The notes: generated by a model not told the origin, from the letters alone. Counted from the stretch's first letter, positions 7,715-16,295 are shown. The stretch is 35,012 bases of DNA from an uncultured Eubacteriales bacterium (GCA_900539725.1 UQDI01000015.1:1-35012); one strand, 5' to 3'. Translations and numbers: made by a program.

Positions 7715-8929
7715 TTATTGTAGTATTGTTCCTACTAAAATACCGTACCAGTTACCTAATACGTAGCCAAGTGTACCAACTAATAGTGCTGGAACGATAA
7801 GTGCTTGCCAGCCCTTAGATACAGCCATAGCTGCTGCTGTTGTTGGTCCACCAACGTTTGCGTTTGAAGCAATGATAACTTCTTCGATTGAGAATTTGAA
7901 TATCTTGCCAAATAGTAGTGATATGATTAAGTTTGTAAATACTATGATAGCTGCTAGTGCTAATAGTAGTGGAGATTGTTCGATGATTAACTTTAATGAA
8001 GCTGGTGCTCCGATTACAGCGAAGAATAAATAGATTAAGAAAGTACCGATTTCTTGGCTGCCGTTAATCTTTTCGAAGAAGCCGCTAAATACTGATGCAA
8101 GTATCATAGTGATAGTTGTCATGATTAGGTATTTGTTACCTAATAGACCGTTAAATAATTGCAATGCAAAGTTGCTTGTTGGTATAACTGAACCTAAGAA
8201 TGAAGCAATAAGGTCTGATACAGTAACAATTAGGAAGGCACTTGCAACTACTGTTGCTATATCAAGTAATGATATATCCTTTGCTCCCCAATATTGAGCT
8301 GCCATAGTCTTGCTGCTGTCTTTAAGGTCAGCGTTCTTTTCAAGTTCATCGATGTATGGGTGTTTGTAAGCTTTTTGTATGAATGTCATACCTGGTAGAG
8401 CTATAAGCACGAAGAAGTATAAAGCCATAAGTAGGTTATCTGCAACTAGTGCTGCACTTGTAATTGATTGATCAACTGCATAGTTGTCAGCCATAGCTAC
8501 GAAGTTAACGCTACCACCTGTGTATGTTCCTGTGAACATAGGGATAATATTGCCAATATCTGATATAGCGCCTCTTAAAATATAAAATGCTGCGAAAGAA
8601 CCAAGTATAGTTCCTACTGAACTTAGTAGGTAAATAATGAATACTCTTCCTGATTCTTTAGCAATCTTTTTAATATTTGCTTTGAATAATAGCATAGGTA
8701 CTGCTAGAGGTACTACATAGTCCCATACCGCACCATAAACTGGTGCATCTGCTGGTATAAAGTTCACATTTGATAGTATCATAGTGATAGTTAGCGCTAG
8801 GATACAACCTGTTACCTTATTTGCCCATTTATACCTTTGTTCTAGGAATATAGCTAGAGCTGCTGAGCAGGCTAAAACTGACCATAGAGCCCAAGTATTC
8901 TCAGGCGAAATAAAACTTGCTAAAAACAT
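7715..8929 (-). CDS. DUF819 (YjcL-like) multi-pass membrane protein
   Basis: A 404-aa inner-membrane protein with about ten to eleven hydrophobic helices. It matches the DUF819/YjcL family in its start (ISPENTWALWSVLACSAALAIFLEQRYKW), in PLAVPMLLFKANIKKIAKESGRV, in MFTGTYTGGSVNFVAMADNY and in the C-terminal ASNANVGGPTTAAAMAVSKGW. The two Gly/Asn/Thr-rich segments sit at equivalent points of each half and resemble the re-entrant regions of transporters, so carriage of a small solute is likely. The substrate is not known to me. It is transcribed alone from a consensus promoter and ends at its own terminator. Confidence 0.85.
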   Translation of the reverse strand: MFLASFISPENTWALWSVLACSAALAIFLEQRYKWANKVTGCILALTITMILSNVNFIPADAPVYGAVWDYVVPLAVPMLLFKANIKKIAKESGRVFIIYLLSSVGTILGSFAAFYILRGAISDIGNIIPMFTGTYTGGSVNFVAMADNYAVDQSITSAALVADNLLMALYFFVLIALPGMTFIQKAYKHPYIDELEKNADLKDSSKTMAAQYWGAKDISLLDIATVVASAFLIVTVSDLIASFLGSVIPTSNFALQLFNGLLGNKYLIMTTITMILASVFSGFFEKINGSQEIGTFLIYLFFAVIGAPASLKLIIEQSPLLLALAAIIVFTNLIISLLFGKIFKFSIEEVIIASNANVGGPTTAAAMAVSKGWQALIVPALLVGTLGYVLGNWYGILVGTILQ

Positions 8930-8965
8930 AAAATCACTCCTTTATAGTAAACTATTACAACTATA

Positions 8966-8994
8966 ATTATATCACTTGATAAATATTTTTTCAA
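8966..8994 (-). promoter_or_regulatory. Consensus promoter of the DUF819 gene
   Basis: On the minus strand there is TTGAAA (8994-8989), a 17-bp spacer and TATAAT (8971-8966), about 37 bases before the ATG. AAGGAGTG serves as ribosome binding site. Confidence 0.8.
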
Positions 8995-8999
8995 GTATA

Positions 9000-9299
9000 A
9001 ACGCTCATTTGTATAAATTTTCCTTATTATTTATTGAGTATTTTGTAAATTAATCAATAGTTAGTGCCCCATGCTAATGCTTTTGCTCGCCATAGTGCAT
9101 CCGCGCGTCATAAGGCAATTGCATGTCACATGCCGTTAGCCCGTCATATGCCATCCGCTCGTCAGATACCATCTGCTCGTCATATGCCATTCGCTCGTCA
9201 TATATCATCCGACCGTCATATATCATTTGCTCGTCATATGCTATTCACTCGTCATATGCCATCTACTATAACCTTGCTTAGCAAAACCATTGGCAATAT
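9000..9299. other. Intergenic stretch dominated by 18-bp tandem repeats
   Basis: This is the main part of the 404-bp gap between the DUF819 and ftsH genes. Apart from the promoter at 8966-8994, the repeat array and the ftsH terminator, I see nothing in it. The plus-strand frame 9064-9354 (96 codons, GTG start, no visible ribosome binding site) runs through the array and into the ftsH terminator. I do not call it as a gene, but see the findings. Confidence 0.6.
9076..9273 (+). repeat. 18-bp degenerate tandem repeat array, about 11 units
   Basis: Consensus unit ATGCCATCCGCTCGTCAT. The CGTCAT core recurs at exactly 18-base steps from 9088 to 9250 with no insertion or deletion, while the units differ by several substitutions; the last unit (9256-9273) has largely decayed. 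In the plus frame starting at 9064 each unit reads as a hexapeptide close to M-P-S-A-R-H. The array is clearly more GC-rich than the flanking DNA. Confidence 0.95.
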
Positions 9300-9326
9300 A
9301 AAAAAGCACCTGCCTAAGCAAGTGCT
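9300..9326 (-). terminator. Terminator of the ftsH operon
   Basis: On the minus strand, AGCACTTGC pairs with GCAGGTGCT (9326-9305, one G-U, TTAG loop), followed by six T residues. It lies about 10 bases past the ftsH stop. Confidence 0.88.
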
Positions 9327-9333
9327 CTATATG

Positions 9334-11145
9334 CTATTCACCAAGAACTGCTAAAAATTCTTGTCTATTGATTGTTTCTTTTTCAAGAAGTGTTTGTGCT
9401 AATTTCTCTAGCTTATCTTTATGCTCTAGAAGTATTTGTGTTGCTTCTTCTTTTGCTTTCAAGATAAAGTCTTTAATCTCTTGATCTATAGCGTATTGAA
9501 CTTCTTCTGAATAAACTTTCGTTCTGCCATAGTCCCTGCCGATGAAAACATTTTCGCCTTCATTGTCGTAGCAAACTGGTCCAAGCTTTTCGCTCATACC
9601 GTAGACAGTAACCATGTTTTTCGCAAGGTCTGTAGCTCTTTCGATGTCGTTTGATGCGCCTGTAGATATATCTTTGAAGATAATCTCTTCGGCAATTCTA
9701 CCACCAAGTAAGGATTTAAGCATATTCTCCATCATGGACTTAGTTGTGTAATTAAAGTCTTCTTTTGGAAGATATTCTGTGAAGCCGCCTGCCCTGCCTC
9801 TAGGAACTATAGTTATCATGTTTACTGGATATAGCTCGTCTGTGTAGTGACTAACTATTGCGTGGCCTGCTTCGTGGTAGGCAACTATCTGTCTTTCTTT
9901 TTCTATGACTGTTTGTGATTTCTTTTCTGGTCCTGCAACTACCTTGATTGACGCCTCTTGAACAAGTCTCATAGGTATCTTATCAAGATTTTCTCTTGCA
10001 GTTAATAGAGCTGCTTCATTTAGAAGGTTCTCTAGGTCTGCTGGTGAGAAACCAACTGTTTTCTTAGCAATATTTTCAAGGTCAACATCTTCATCTATCT
10101 TTTTGTTCTTTGCATGAACTTCAAGTATAGCCTTTCTCGCCTTTACATCAGGAAGCGAAACATAAATATTTCTATCGAATCTACCTGGTCTTAATAAAGC
10201 TTTATCAAGTATGTCAGGTCTATTAGTTGCCGCCATAACGATGATGCCTTCATTTTGTGAGAAGCCGTCCATCTCTACAAGAAGCTGATTAAGTGTTTGC
10301 TCTCTTTCGTCGTTACCGCCGCCAAGGCCCGCGCCTCTTTGTCTACCAACAGCGTCGATTTCATCGATAAAAACTATGCACGGAGCATTCTTCTTAGCAG
10401 TTTGGAATAAATCTCTTACTCTTGAAGCACCAACGCCGACAAACATTTCCACAAAGTCTGAACCACTTATAGTGTAGAATGGCACTCCTGCTTCGCCCGC
10501 AACTGCCTTCGATAGATATGTTTTACCTGTACCTGGCTCACCAACTAGCAAAACGCCTTTTGGTATTCTTGCGCCAAGCTTGATATACTTCATAGGATTT
10601 TTTAAGAAGTCAACTATTTCAAATAGCTCTTCTTTTTCTTCGACAAGTCCTGCAACATCGGCAAATTTAACAACTTTACCATTGACAGTTTTGGACTCTC
10701 TTGCTCTGGATCTGCCAAAGTTTTGAGGGCTCGTTCCATCTTGACCTCTTGGTGATACTAAGGCTCTCATGATAAACATGAAGAATATCATTGATCCAAG
10801 CATCATTAGTATGTTTATCATCATTGAGTTATCTCTAGGCATAGTAACGTCGTATTGAAGTTTATCAGATATAACTCTGTCTTTTACATAATCATCGTAG
10901 ATGGATTTCCATACGTTAGGGTCTACCTCTACGTAATCACTCTTGCCATCGTTCTTCGTATATTTAAATCCGTAGCCTTCTTGGCTAATTCTCTTTACTT
11001 TTCCATCTTTAATATCGTTTATGAAGGTATTGACATTGGCCCTGTCCTCTTCAAAAAAGCTGCCCGAGAAAAATCTCAGTGACACGAAGACAAGTATCAA
11101 TATAAATGCATAAACAATTATATTTCTCATTGAAGATCTTCTCAA
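9334..11145 (-). CDS. ftsH: ATP-dependent zinc metalloprotease FtsH
   Basis: A membrane-anchored AAA+ protease of about 603 aa that degrades misfolded membrane proteins and short-lived regulators. Residues about 7-25 and 107-129 are membrane segments flanking an extracytoplasmic domain. The AAA+ domain shows GEPGTGKT (Walker A), CIVFIDEIDAVGRQRG (Walker B), the central pore FVG, and the second region of homology (ATNRPDILDKALLRPGRFDR). HEAGH is the zinc site of the protease domain. I favour a TTG start at 11145: AGGAGG (11155-11150) lies six bases upstream, inside the last codons of hprT. An ATG at 11160 would contain that AGGAGG within its own first codons. The gene ends the tilS-hprT-ftsH unit, in the order conserved in Firmicutes. 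Confidence 0.95.
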   Translation of the reverse strand: MRRSSMRNIIVYAFILILVFVSLRFFSGSFFEEDRANVNTFINDIKDGKVKRISQEGYGFKYTKNDGKSDYVEVDPNVWKSIYDDYVKDRVISDKLQYDVTMPRDNSMMINILMMLGSMIFFMFIMRALVSPRGQDGTSPQNFGRSRARESKTVNGKVVKFADVAGLVEEKEELFEIVDFLKNPMKYIKLGARIPKGVLLVGEPGTGKTYLSKAVAGEAGVPFYTISGSDFVEMFVGVGASRVRDLFQTAKKNAPCIVFIDEIDAVGRQRGAGLGGGNDEREQTLNQLLVEMDGFSQNEGIIVMAATNRPDILDKALLRPGRFDRNIYVSLPDVKARKAILEVHAKNKKIDEDVDLENIAKKTVGFSPADLENLLNEAALLTARENLDKIPMRLVQEASIKVVAGPEKKSQTVIEKERQIVAYHEAGHAIVSHYTDELYPVNMITIVPRGRAGGFTEYLPKEDFNYTTKSMMENMLKSLLGGRIAEEIIFKDISTGASNDIERATDLAKNMVTVYGMSEKLGPVCYDNEGENVFIGRDYGRTKVYSEEVQYAIDQEIKDFILKAKEEATQILLEHKDKLEKLAQTLLEKETINRQEFLAVLGE

Positions 11146-11146
11146 T

Positions 11147-11695
11147 TTATTCCTCCTCATCTAAACAAGTTTCGTCTAAAACTCCAATATATGGCAGATT
11201 CCTTAAGTGCTCGTTATAATCAAGGCCGTAGCCGATGATGAACTTATCAGGTATTTCAAAGCCAACGTAGTCAACTTTTATATCTACGACTCTTCTTTCA
11301 CTTTTGTTAAGCAGTGTAACTATCTTAACTGATTTTGCTCCCTTATTTAAAAGGTACTCGTGAAGACACTTTAGCGTAAAGCCTGAGTCGATGATATCTT
11401 CGATGATAAGTATGTCTTCGCCTTTTGGATCAAACTCCATATCTAGCTTTATATTGACCTTGCCATCTGATTTAGTCTTGTTTCCGTAGCTTGATGCTCT
11501 CATAAAGTCAACTCTAAGCTCGTGATTATCAACGTTTTTTATTAAATCGCCCATAAATACAAAGGATCCCTTTAGTATACCAACGAAGATTGGGCTCTTG
11601 CCTTTGTAATCCTCAGTCAATTGTTTTGCTAGTTCTAAAACTTTTGCCTGAATTTCTTCTTCTGTGAACATTATTTCTTTAATTCTATAAGCCAT
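11147..11695 (-). CDS. hprT: Hypoxanthine phosphoribosyltransferase
   Basis: A 182-aa purine salvage enzyme converting hypoxanthine or guanine plus PRPP to IMP or GMP. The PRPP-binding motif DILIIEDIIDSGFTL is intact. FVGILKGSFVFMGDLI near the N-terminus and YVGFEIPDKFIIGYGLDYNEHLRNLPYIGVL near the C-terminus are typical of the family. Two ATGs are adjacent (11698 and 11695); GGAGG is better spaced for the second. The start overlaps the end of tilS, so translation is coupled. The tilS-hprT-ftsH order is conserved in Firmicutes and strengthens the call. Confidence 0.95.
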   Translation of the reverse strand: MAYRIKEIMFTEEEIQAKVLELAKQLTEDYKGKSPIFVGILKGSFVFMGDLIKNVDNHELRVDFMRASSYGNKTKSDGKVNIKLDMEFDPKGEDILIIEDIIDSGFTLKCLHEYLLNKGAKSVKIVTLLNKSERRVVDIKVDYVGFEIPDKFIIGYGLDYNEHLRNLPYIGVLDETCLDEEE

Positions 11696-13040
11696 CATTA
11701 CCCTCCATTATAACGTTTAGATAGTTTTTAGTTTTGCTACTTGCTCTATATTTATCAGCGATGTCGTGGCCCACAACGCAGGCTATCTCATCATCATTCA
11801 TCAGAAACAAAACTTTACTTCTATCGTCCGAAGACACTTTTTTATCAACAAAGTAGTCCTTAATCTTCTTAGAACCCTTCATGCCGAAAGGGTTAAACCT
11901 GTCGCCACTGCGTCTATTTCGAAGACTAAGCTTACCAGTCAATAAATCGTAGTCTAGGTATTTTTTGCTAAGTATTTTATCACTTAATACAAATTTAAAT
12001 TTACTGCCATAAATATTGTATACTTTATCCAATTTAAAGTCAAGCGATATTTCTTCTGAAAGCTCATTAATATCAAGCTTTTTAAATATAGTTTTTTCAA
12101 AATCATTAACAAGATAATGCTTGCCATCTATATCATATTTTTTACCCGAATCGAGCTTAATTAAATTAATCATATCCTCGATATTGTCTTTGCTAATATT
12201 GTTTAAATAATTTAAATTCTCTCTTAAAAATTTTCTTAAGACAAGAGTCTTTTCATAGTGATTGAGATTATTGAATTCATCTCTACTAATGGTATTGTCC
12301 TTAACTATGTCAATGTATTTATCGCTAATAATATCTTCGAGATAAAGATTATTTTCTTTTGCAATAGAGGCTAGTCTCGACATAGACGAAACGATATTCT
12401 CATTAAAATTCTTCTTGATAAATGGAATTATCTCGTTACGAATCATGTTTCTTTTGTAATCGTTAGTGAAGTTCGTCGAGTCGTCGACATAGTGGATATT
12501 ATTTTCTTTTAAAAAATCAAGTATCTCTGACTTTTCAAAGCAAAGTATAGGCCTTATGTAAAAGTCTCTTCTTAGTGGAATCGATTCAAGCCCATCAAGG
12601 CCAGTGCCTCTAAATATGTTTAGAAATGTGGTCTCGGCTACATCGTTTTCATTGTGAGCGATGGCGACCTTATCTGCCTTGTACTTTTCCTTAATCTCTT
12701 CAAAGAAAAGGTATCTTAGCTTGCGGCCTGCCTCTTCACAAGTAAGTGAGTGCTCCTTGGCATAGCCTGCCATGTCGATGTGCTCTACTTCATATATAAG
12801 TCCGTTTTTTTCTGCGAGCTTCTTAACAAAGTCTTCGTCTCTTTGTGCTTCAGCGCCTCTAAGGCCATGGTTTACGTGAGAGACTATAATCTTAAGATCG
12901 TAATCATCCTTGATAGCTAAAAGCATTTCAAGCATAAAAACAGAGTCAGATCCGCCTGATACAGCGCTGACTATGCTGTCACCTTTCTCTATTAAATTAT
13001 TTTCTTCGATGAAATTTTTGAACTTTTCTAAACTATTCAT
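11685..13040 (-). CDS. tilS: tRNA(Ile)-lysidine synthetase
   Basis: A 451-aa ATP-dependent ligase that attaches lysine to C34 of the tRNA-Ile2 anticodon, making it read AUA. The PP-loop motif SGGSDS is at residues 28-33, followed by VSHVNHGLRG, a family signature, and IAHNENDVAETTFLNIFRGTGLDGL. The C-terminal domain ends with GDRFNPFGMKGSKKIKDYFVDKKV, the family's substrate-binding domain. It is normal in length. The ATG is preceded by GAGCGAGG. A possible promoter (TTGTTC and TATATA) overlaps the preceding terminator hairpin, so the gene may be transcribed separately from the yabR-like gene. Confidence 0.95.
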   Translation of the reverse strand: MNSLEKFKNFIEENNLIEKGDSIVSAVSGGSDSVFMLEMLLAIKDDYDLKIIVSHVNHGLRGAEAQRDEDFVKKLAEKNGLIYEVEHIDMAGYAKEHSLTCEEAGRKLRYLFFEEIKEKYKADKVAIAHNENDVAETTFLNIFRGTGLDGLESIPLRRDFYIRPILCFEKSEILDFLKENNIHYVDDSTNFTNDYKRNMIRNEIIPFIKKNFNENIVSSMSRLASIAKENNLYLEDIISDKYIDIVKDNTISRDEFNNLNHYEKTLVLRKFLRENLNYLNNISKDNIEDMINLIKLDSGKKYDIDGKHYLVNDFEKTIFKKLDINELSEEISLDFKLDKVYNIYGSKFKFVLSDKILSKKYLDYDLLTGKLSLRNRRSGDRFNPFGMKGSKKIKDYFVDKKVSSDDRSKVLFLMNDDEIACVVGHDIADKYRASSKTKNYLNVIMEGNDGL

Positions 13041-13078
13041 AATAACCTCGCTCTTAGAAAAAATATATAAAGTAAAAT

Positions 13079-13105
13079 TAAAGGCTGAACAAATTGTTCA
13101 ACCTT
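13079..13105 (-). terminator. Hairpin between the S1-domain gene and tilS
   Basis: AAGGTTGAACAA pairs with TTGTTCAGCCTT in the minus sense (13105-13081, one G-U pair, very small loop), followed by TAATTTTA. The T tract is weak, so partial read-through into tilS is likely. Confidence 0.65.
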
Positions 13106-13129
13106 GCTAAATTCATATTGCTTAAGAAG

Positions 13130-13612
13130 CTATCTATCGTAATTACCCTTCTTTGAGTGATAGCTGCTCCTTCTGTTTTCTTTAAACTTCATTTGATCCA
13201 TCTTCTCAGTACTTTCTTTTAAAAATCTTGAGATCTTATCTTCGAAGCTTAAATCTTGAGACTCTGTCTTTTCTCCTTCCCAAGTGTAGACCTTTCTAGC
13301 TTGTGGCTTAGAAAAATCTTTTCTTGGCTTTGAGAAATCTTTTTTATTATTAAAATCTCTTTGCTTAACAAATTCTTTTTTTGGAAGAGTTTGCTTAATT
13401 GACAAACTTAGCTTTCCGTTCTCATTTGACAAAACTTTGGCTTTAACCTCTTGTCCCTTCTCTAAAACATCTGAAACATTTTCTACGTAATCATTTGATA
13501 TCTCCGAGATATGTACAAGACCATTTTGCCCACCTTCTATTTCGATAAAAGCACCGAAATTAGTAATATTAACAACTTTTCCACTCACGATGTCTCCAAC
13601 TGAAAGCGTCAT
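13130..13612 (-). CDS. S1 RNA-binding domain protein, YabR-like
   Basis: A 160-aa protein. Residues 1-70 form one S1 domain (VGDIVSGKVVNITNFGAFIEIEGGQNGLVHISEIS ... GQEVKAKVLSNENGKLSLSIKQ), a fold that binds single-stranded RNA. The remainder is a basic, Lys/Arg/Ser-rich, low-complexity tail (KDFSKPRKDFSKPQ and similar). It occupies the place of yabR between divIC and tilS. ATG at 13612 is preferred to a TTG at 13621; AGGAGG lies 12 bases upstream, rather far. Role in the cell is unknown; binding to RNA or ribosome is the family expectation. Confidence 0.85.
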   Translation of the reverse strand: MTLSVGDIVSGKVVNITNFGAFIEIEGGQNGLVHISEISNDYVENVSDVLEKGQEVKAKVLSNENGKLSLSIKQTLPKKEFVKQRDFNNKKDFSKPRKDFSKPQARKVYTWEGEKTESQDLSFEDKISRFLKESTEKMDQMKFKENRRSSYHSKKGNYDR

Positions 13613-13636
13613 AAAAAACAAAATCCTCCTTAATTA

Positions 13637-13945
13637 TTATTTGTTTTCCTTAAATATATCTGTGTCGACTTTGTCAACAACTTTTATTTCTTTAGGCTTA
13701 ATCATTCCTAATTCATCTCTAGCTATTAGTTCAATAAATTCTTGAGTTTTAGACTTAGAAAGCAATACCTTTACGTCTGATATTTCATCCTTAAGTTCTG
13801 CAATCTCCTCTTGCTTTGCCTTATCTTCTTTCACTAATTTATTGTAAGTTACTACTTGATTATAAAGATGGATTGACACGATTAAGAATAAGGATATAAA
13901 TCCTAACTTAAAAGCTGTAATACCACCTTTTTTAGTTTTTTTCAT
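13637..13945 (-). CDS. divIC: Septum formation initiator, DivIC/FtsB family
   Basis: A 102-aa single-pass membrane protein. A basic N-terminus (MKKTKKGG) precedes one membrane segment (residues about 9-27). A coiled coil follows (about 30-65: KLVKEDKAKQEEIAELKDEISDVKVLL), then the short conserved ELIARDELGMIKPKE segment (Ala-Arg-x-x-Leu-Gly-Met, typical of FtsB/DivIC). In characterised bacteria it joins FtsL and DivIB/FtsQ in the divisome. Start at 13945 chosen from AAGGAG at 8 bases. Position between rqcP and yabR-like genes is as in Bacillus apart from the missing sporulation genes yabP and yabQ. Confidence 0.88.
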   Translation of the reverse strand: MKKTKKGGITAFKLGFISLFLIVSIHLYNQVVTYNKLVKEDKAKQEEIAELKDEISDVKVLLSKSKTQEFIELIARDELGMIKPKEIKVVDKVDTDIFKENK

Positions 13946-13964
13946 AATCATCACTCCTTACAAA

Positions 13965-14204
13965 TCATAGCTCTTTATACATCAGCTTAGCTTGATCCTT
14001 GTTTGGACTCTCCATCAAGGATAAAACCTCATAGCTTCTGTGATCATCGTTAAACGTTGTCGTTATAACGTCGCTTACTTTTAATTCGTCGCCTGGCTTA
14101 GCTACTTTTGAATTTATAAGTATCTTGCCGCTCTTCGCAGCATCATTAGCTACTGTTCTTCTCTTAATAATTCTCGATAGTTTTAAAAACTTATCAAGTC
14201 TCAT
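13965..14204 (-). CDS. rqcP: S4-domain ribosome quality control protein RqcP (YabO)
   Basis: A 79-aa protein that is essentially one S4 RNA-binding domain (MRLDKFLKLSRIIKRRTVANDAAKSGKILINSKVAKPGDEL). In Bacillus, RqcP works with RqcH to add alanine tails to nascent chains on stalled 50S subunits. Length, the R-L-D-K-F-L start and the position before divIC match yabO. The spacer to hup contains only a short hairpin (14230-14252). Confidence 0.88.
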   Translation of the reverse strand: MRLDKFLKLSRIIKRRTVANDAAKSGKILINSKVAKPGDELKVSDVITTTFNDDHRSYEVLSLMESPNKDQAKLMYKEL

Positions 14205-14229
14205 GAAATCACCCTTATGTACATCGTAG

Positions 14230-14252
14230 AAAGTCAGGCATAGCCTGACTTT
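14230..14252 (-). terminator. Hairpin between hup and rqcP
   Basis: A perfect 10-bp stem (AAAGTCAGGC/GCCTGACTTT) with an ATA loop. T residues after it on the minus strand are few, while the plus side has TTTTTA. It probably reduces read-through from the highly expressed hup gene into rqcP. Confidence 0.65.
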
Positions 14253-14292
14253 TTACTTATTGTGCTAAAATAAACTTCCCTTAGGGTCTAGC

Positions 14293-14586
14293 TTATTTTC
14301 TTTTTCCTTTAGTATTAACTGTTTCTTTTAAAGTCTTACCAGCTTTGAAAACAGGTGCTTTTGATGCAGGAATCTTGATTTTTTGCTTAGGATCTCTTGG
14401 GTTTCTTCCTTCTCTAGCTTTTCTGTCCTTTACTTCGAAAGTACCAAAGCCTACTAGTTGAACCTTTTCACCTTTTTTAAGTGTTTCAGTAACAACACCT
14501 GTAAAAGCGTTTAGACAAGCTTCAACGTCCTTTTTAGTCATTTCAGTTTTTTCAGCCATAGCTGCAACTAATTGAGATTTGTTCAT
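14293..14586 (-). CDS. hup: HU-family DNA-binding protein
   Basis: A 97-aa histone-like protein that bends and compacts DNA as a dimer. It has the HU N-terminal helices (MNKSQLVAAMAEKTEMTKKDVEACLNAF) and the beta-arm signature GFGTFEVKDRKAREGRNPRDPKQKIKIPASKAPVFKAGK, with the Pro residue that intercalates in DNA. A short basic tail (NTKGKRK) follows. Its own promoter (14645-14672) and AAGGAGG ribosome binding site fit strong expression. An HU gene at this position, before yabO, is common in clostridia. Confidence 0.96.
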   Translation of the reverse strand: MNKSQLVAAMAEKTEMTKKDVEACLNAFTGVVTETLKKGEKVQLVGFGTFEVKDRKAREGRNPRDPKQKIKIPASKAPVFKAGKTLKETVNTKGKRK

Positions 14587-14644
14587 AATAAATCCTCCTT
14601 TTAAAAGTGCTTTGAAAAGCCATTTGCGGCTCTTCTATACTTAT

Positions 14645-14672
14645 ATTATAACCTATTTTCGCTAAAAATCAA
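14645..14672 (-). promoter_or_regulatory. Promoter of hup
   Basis: On the minus strand there is TTGATT (14672-14667), a 16-bp spacer and TATAAT (14650-14645). The roughly 50-nt leader contains a small hairpin (AGCC/GGCT) ahead of AAGGAGG. Confidence 0.75.
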
Positions 14673-14723
14673 GGTTTTTTTGCATTTTTTTCTAATTTTA
14701 TTGAAAATATAGCGATTTTTTTA

Positions 14724-16292
14724 CTATTTTGTGATGAAATCTTCTATTTTTACCAATTTTAGCAAAAGTGCAAGACCTGCATAAACTATAATCCCAAAGG
14801 AAATCGATAGCGATGTCGATATCAAAAGTGAAAATCTCATGCTTAAAAGTTCATATACTATCTTAACCGAGACAGCCATAATTATGCTTATAGCTAAAAC
14901 TTTTATAGCGTAAGATAATAAATTATATTTTTTATCGACTATCTTTTCTAGATCGATGTAGTTTAGTACCATAGCTACTAAGAAAGCTACGTCTGTACTT
15001 ATTGCTGCGCCTTTTACATTAAAGTAGCTGATGCCTGTTAGTATATATGTTAAAACAATTTTAACGAGTGAGCCGATTACAAGGTTCTTAACTGGCTTTT
15101 CTGGACTGCCTACCGCTTGAAGTATAGCCGTAAGTATCTGTATCATACATAGGCAAATAAGGCTTATTGATAGTATGCTAAGTAGTTCAGCTGTGCCGTT
15201 TATGGCCTCAGGCGAGTTATTGTAGTATATTAAGGATATGATTGGTTTACTTAGTGCAATAAAGCCTAATGCACATGGAAAGGCAAAAAGGCAAGTGAAC
15301 TTAAGTCCACTATATATCGTTTGATGCATTTTTTCATGGTCATTTTTAACCATGTAAGCAGAAACTAGTGGCACTATACTCATTGACAAAGCGATGGATA
15401 TAGCTTGAGGCATGTTAATAAGTGTTGTCGCCATACCCTTTAACCAGCCAAACATATCGTTCGCCTGCTCCATAGTGTAGCCAATGTCTGTTAATCTCAT
15501 AAATACTAGCTTTGTATCGATGAAGTCCATAAGTGGATTGATCGACGCGCCTATGGTGATGGGAACTGCTATGGCTAGGATGTCTCTTATTACTTCCTTG
15601 TCATCATAGATGAAGCCGCTCTCATCAAGTCTTTCTTCTTCCTTATATGATTTATAATTGAATAAAAATACAATAATCAAAAATAAAAAGCCGAAGAAGG
15701 CTCCGATTGAACCGCCTGATTGTGCTGCACCTGCTGCAACAGCTACGCCATACATCCTTAGAGCATACTTTGTAAGCATTAATCCGAAGATTAGTTTAAA
15801 TAGCTGCTCTATAACTTGTGAGATGGCTGTCGGCACCATATTGTCCTTGCCTTGATAAAAGCCTCTAAATGATGACATCAGTGGCGCAAATATAAGGGCT
15901 GGTATAAGTGCAACTAATGAGTACCAGCTGTTTTCATTTTGTAAAAAGCCAACTATTTGGTGGCTGAAAACGTAAACAAAGAGCGCACTCGCTATGCCAA
16001 GTATGAACATCAGTTTTGTCGACTCTCTGAATACTTTATGTGCTGCCTTTACTCTTCCTAGAGCATAATTCTCTGAAACAAGCTTGGCGACTGCTATCGG
16101 TAGGCCCGCCGTTGATATAGTTAAGAGTATTTGATACACAGGATAAGCCGCTTGATAGTAGCCAATCCCTGTATCCATGATGATGTTTGTTATAGGTATT
16201 CTATATACAGCGCCTATGATCTTAACTAATATGCCTGCTATAACAAGAATAAAGGTATTCTTAAAAAATTTATTTGTTTTTTTCTTTTCCAT
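14724..16292 (-). CDS. Polysaccharide/lipid flippase of the SpoVB-YabM (MOP) family
   Basis: A 522-aa membrane protein with about 14 hydrophobic segments. FKNTFILVIAGILVKIIGAVYRIPITNIIMDTGIGYYQAAYPVYQ is the characteristic N-terminus of the SpoVB/YabM/MurJ-related branch; SSFRGFYQGKDNMVPTAISQVIEQ is another family segment. Members flip undecaprenyl-linked wall precursors or polysaccharide units. Position ahead of hup/yabO matches yabM of Bacillus rather than spoVB. It lies 3 bp after the response regulator gene, so is probably in the selDAB run. No terminator is clear before hup. Confidence 0.88.
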   Translation of the reverse strand: MEKKKTNKFFKNTFILVIAGILVKIIGAVYRIPITNIIMDTGIGYYQAAYPVYQILLTISTAGLPIAVAKLVSENYALGRVKAAHKVFRESTKLMFILGIASALFVYVFSHQIVGFLQNENSWYSLVALIPALIFAPLMSSFRGFYQGKDNMVPTAISQVIEQLFKLIFGLMLTKYALRMYGVAVAAGAAQSGGSIGAFFGFLFLIIVFLFNYKSYKEEERLDESGFIYDDKEVIRDILAIAVPITIGASINPLMDFIDTKLVFMRLTDIGYTMEQANDMFGWLKGMATTLINMPQAISIALSMSIVPLVSAYMVKNDHEKMHQTIYSGLKFTCLFAFPCALGFIALSKPIISLIYYNNSPEAINGTAELLSILSISLICLCMIQILTAILQAVGSPEKPVKNLVIGSLVKIVLTYILTGISYFNVKGAAISTDVAFLVAMVLNYIDLEKIVDKKYNLLSYAIKVLAISIIMAVSVKIVYELLSMRFSLLISTSLSISFGIIVYAGLALLLKLVKIEDFITK

Positions 16293-16295
16293 ATA

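Noticed and set aside
9064..9354. Plus-strand 96-codon frame through the 18-bp repeats as a called gene
   Set aside because: GTG start, no ribosome binding site or promoter, and it runs across the ftsH terminator into the end of ftsH. Kept only as a finding because of the silent-substitution pattern.
14587..14723. Short hairpin and paired TCGCTA/TAGCGA motifs near the hup leader as a regulatory RNA
   Set aside because: The pairing is short and AT-rich with no recognisable riboswitch core; only the promoter is supported.
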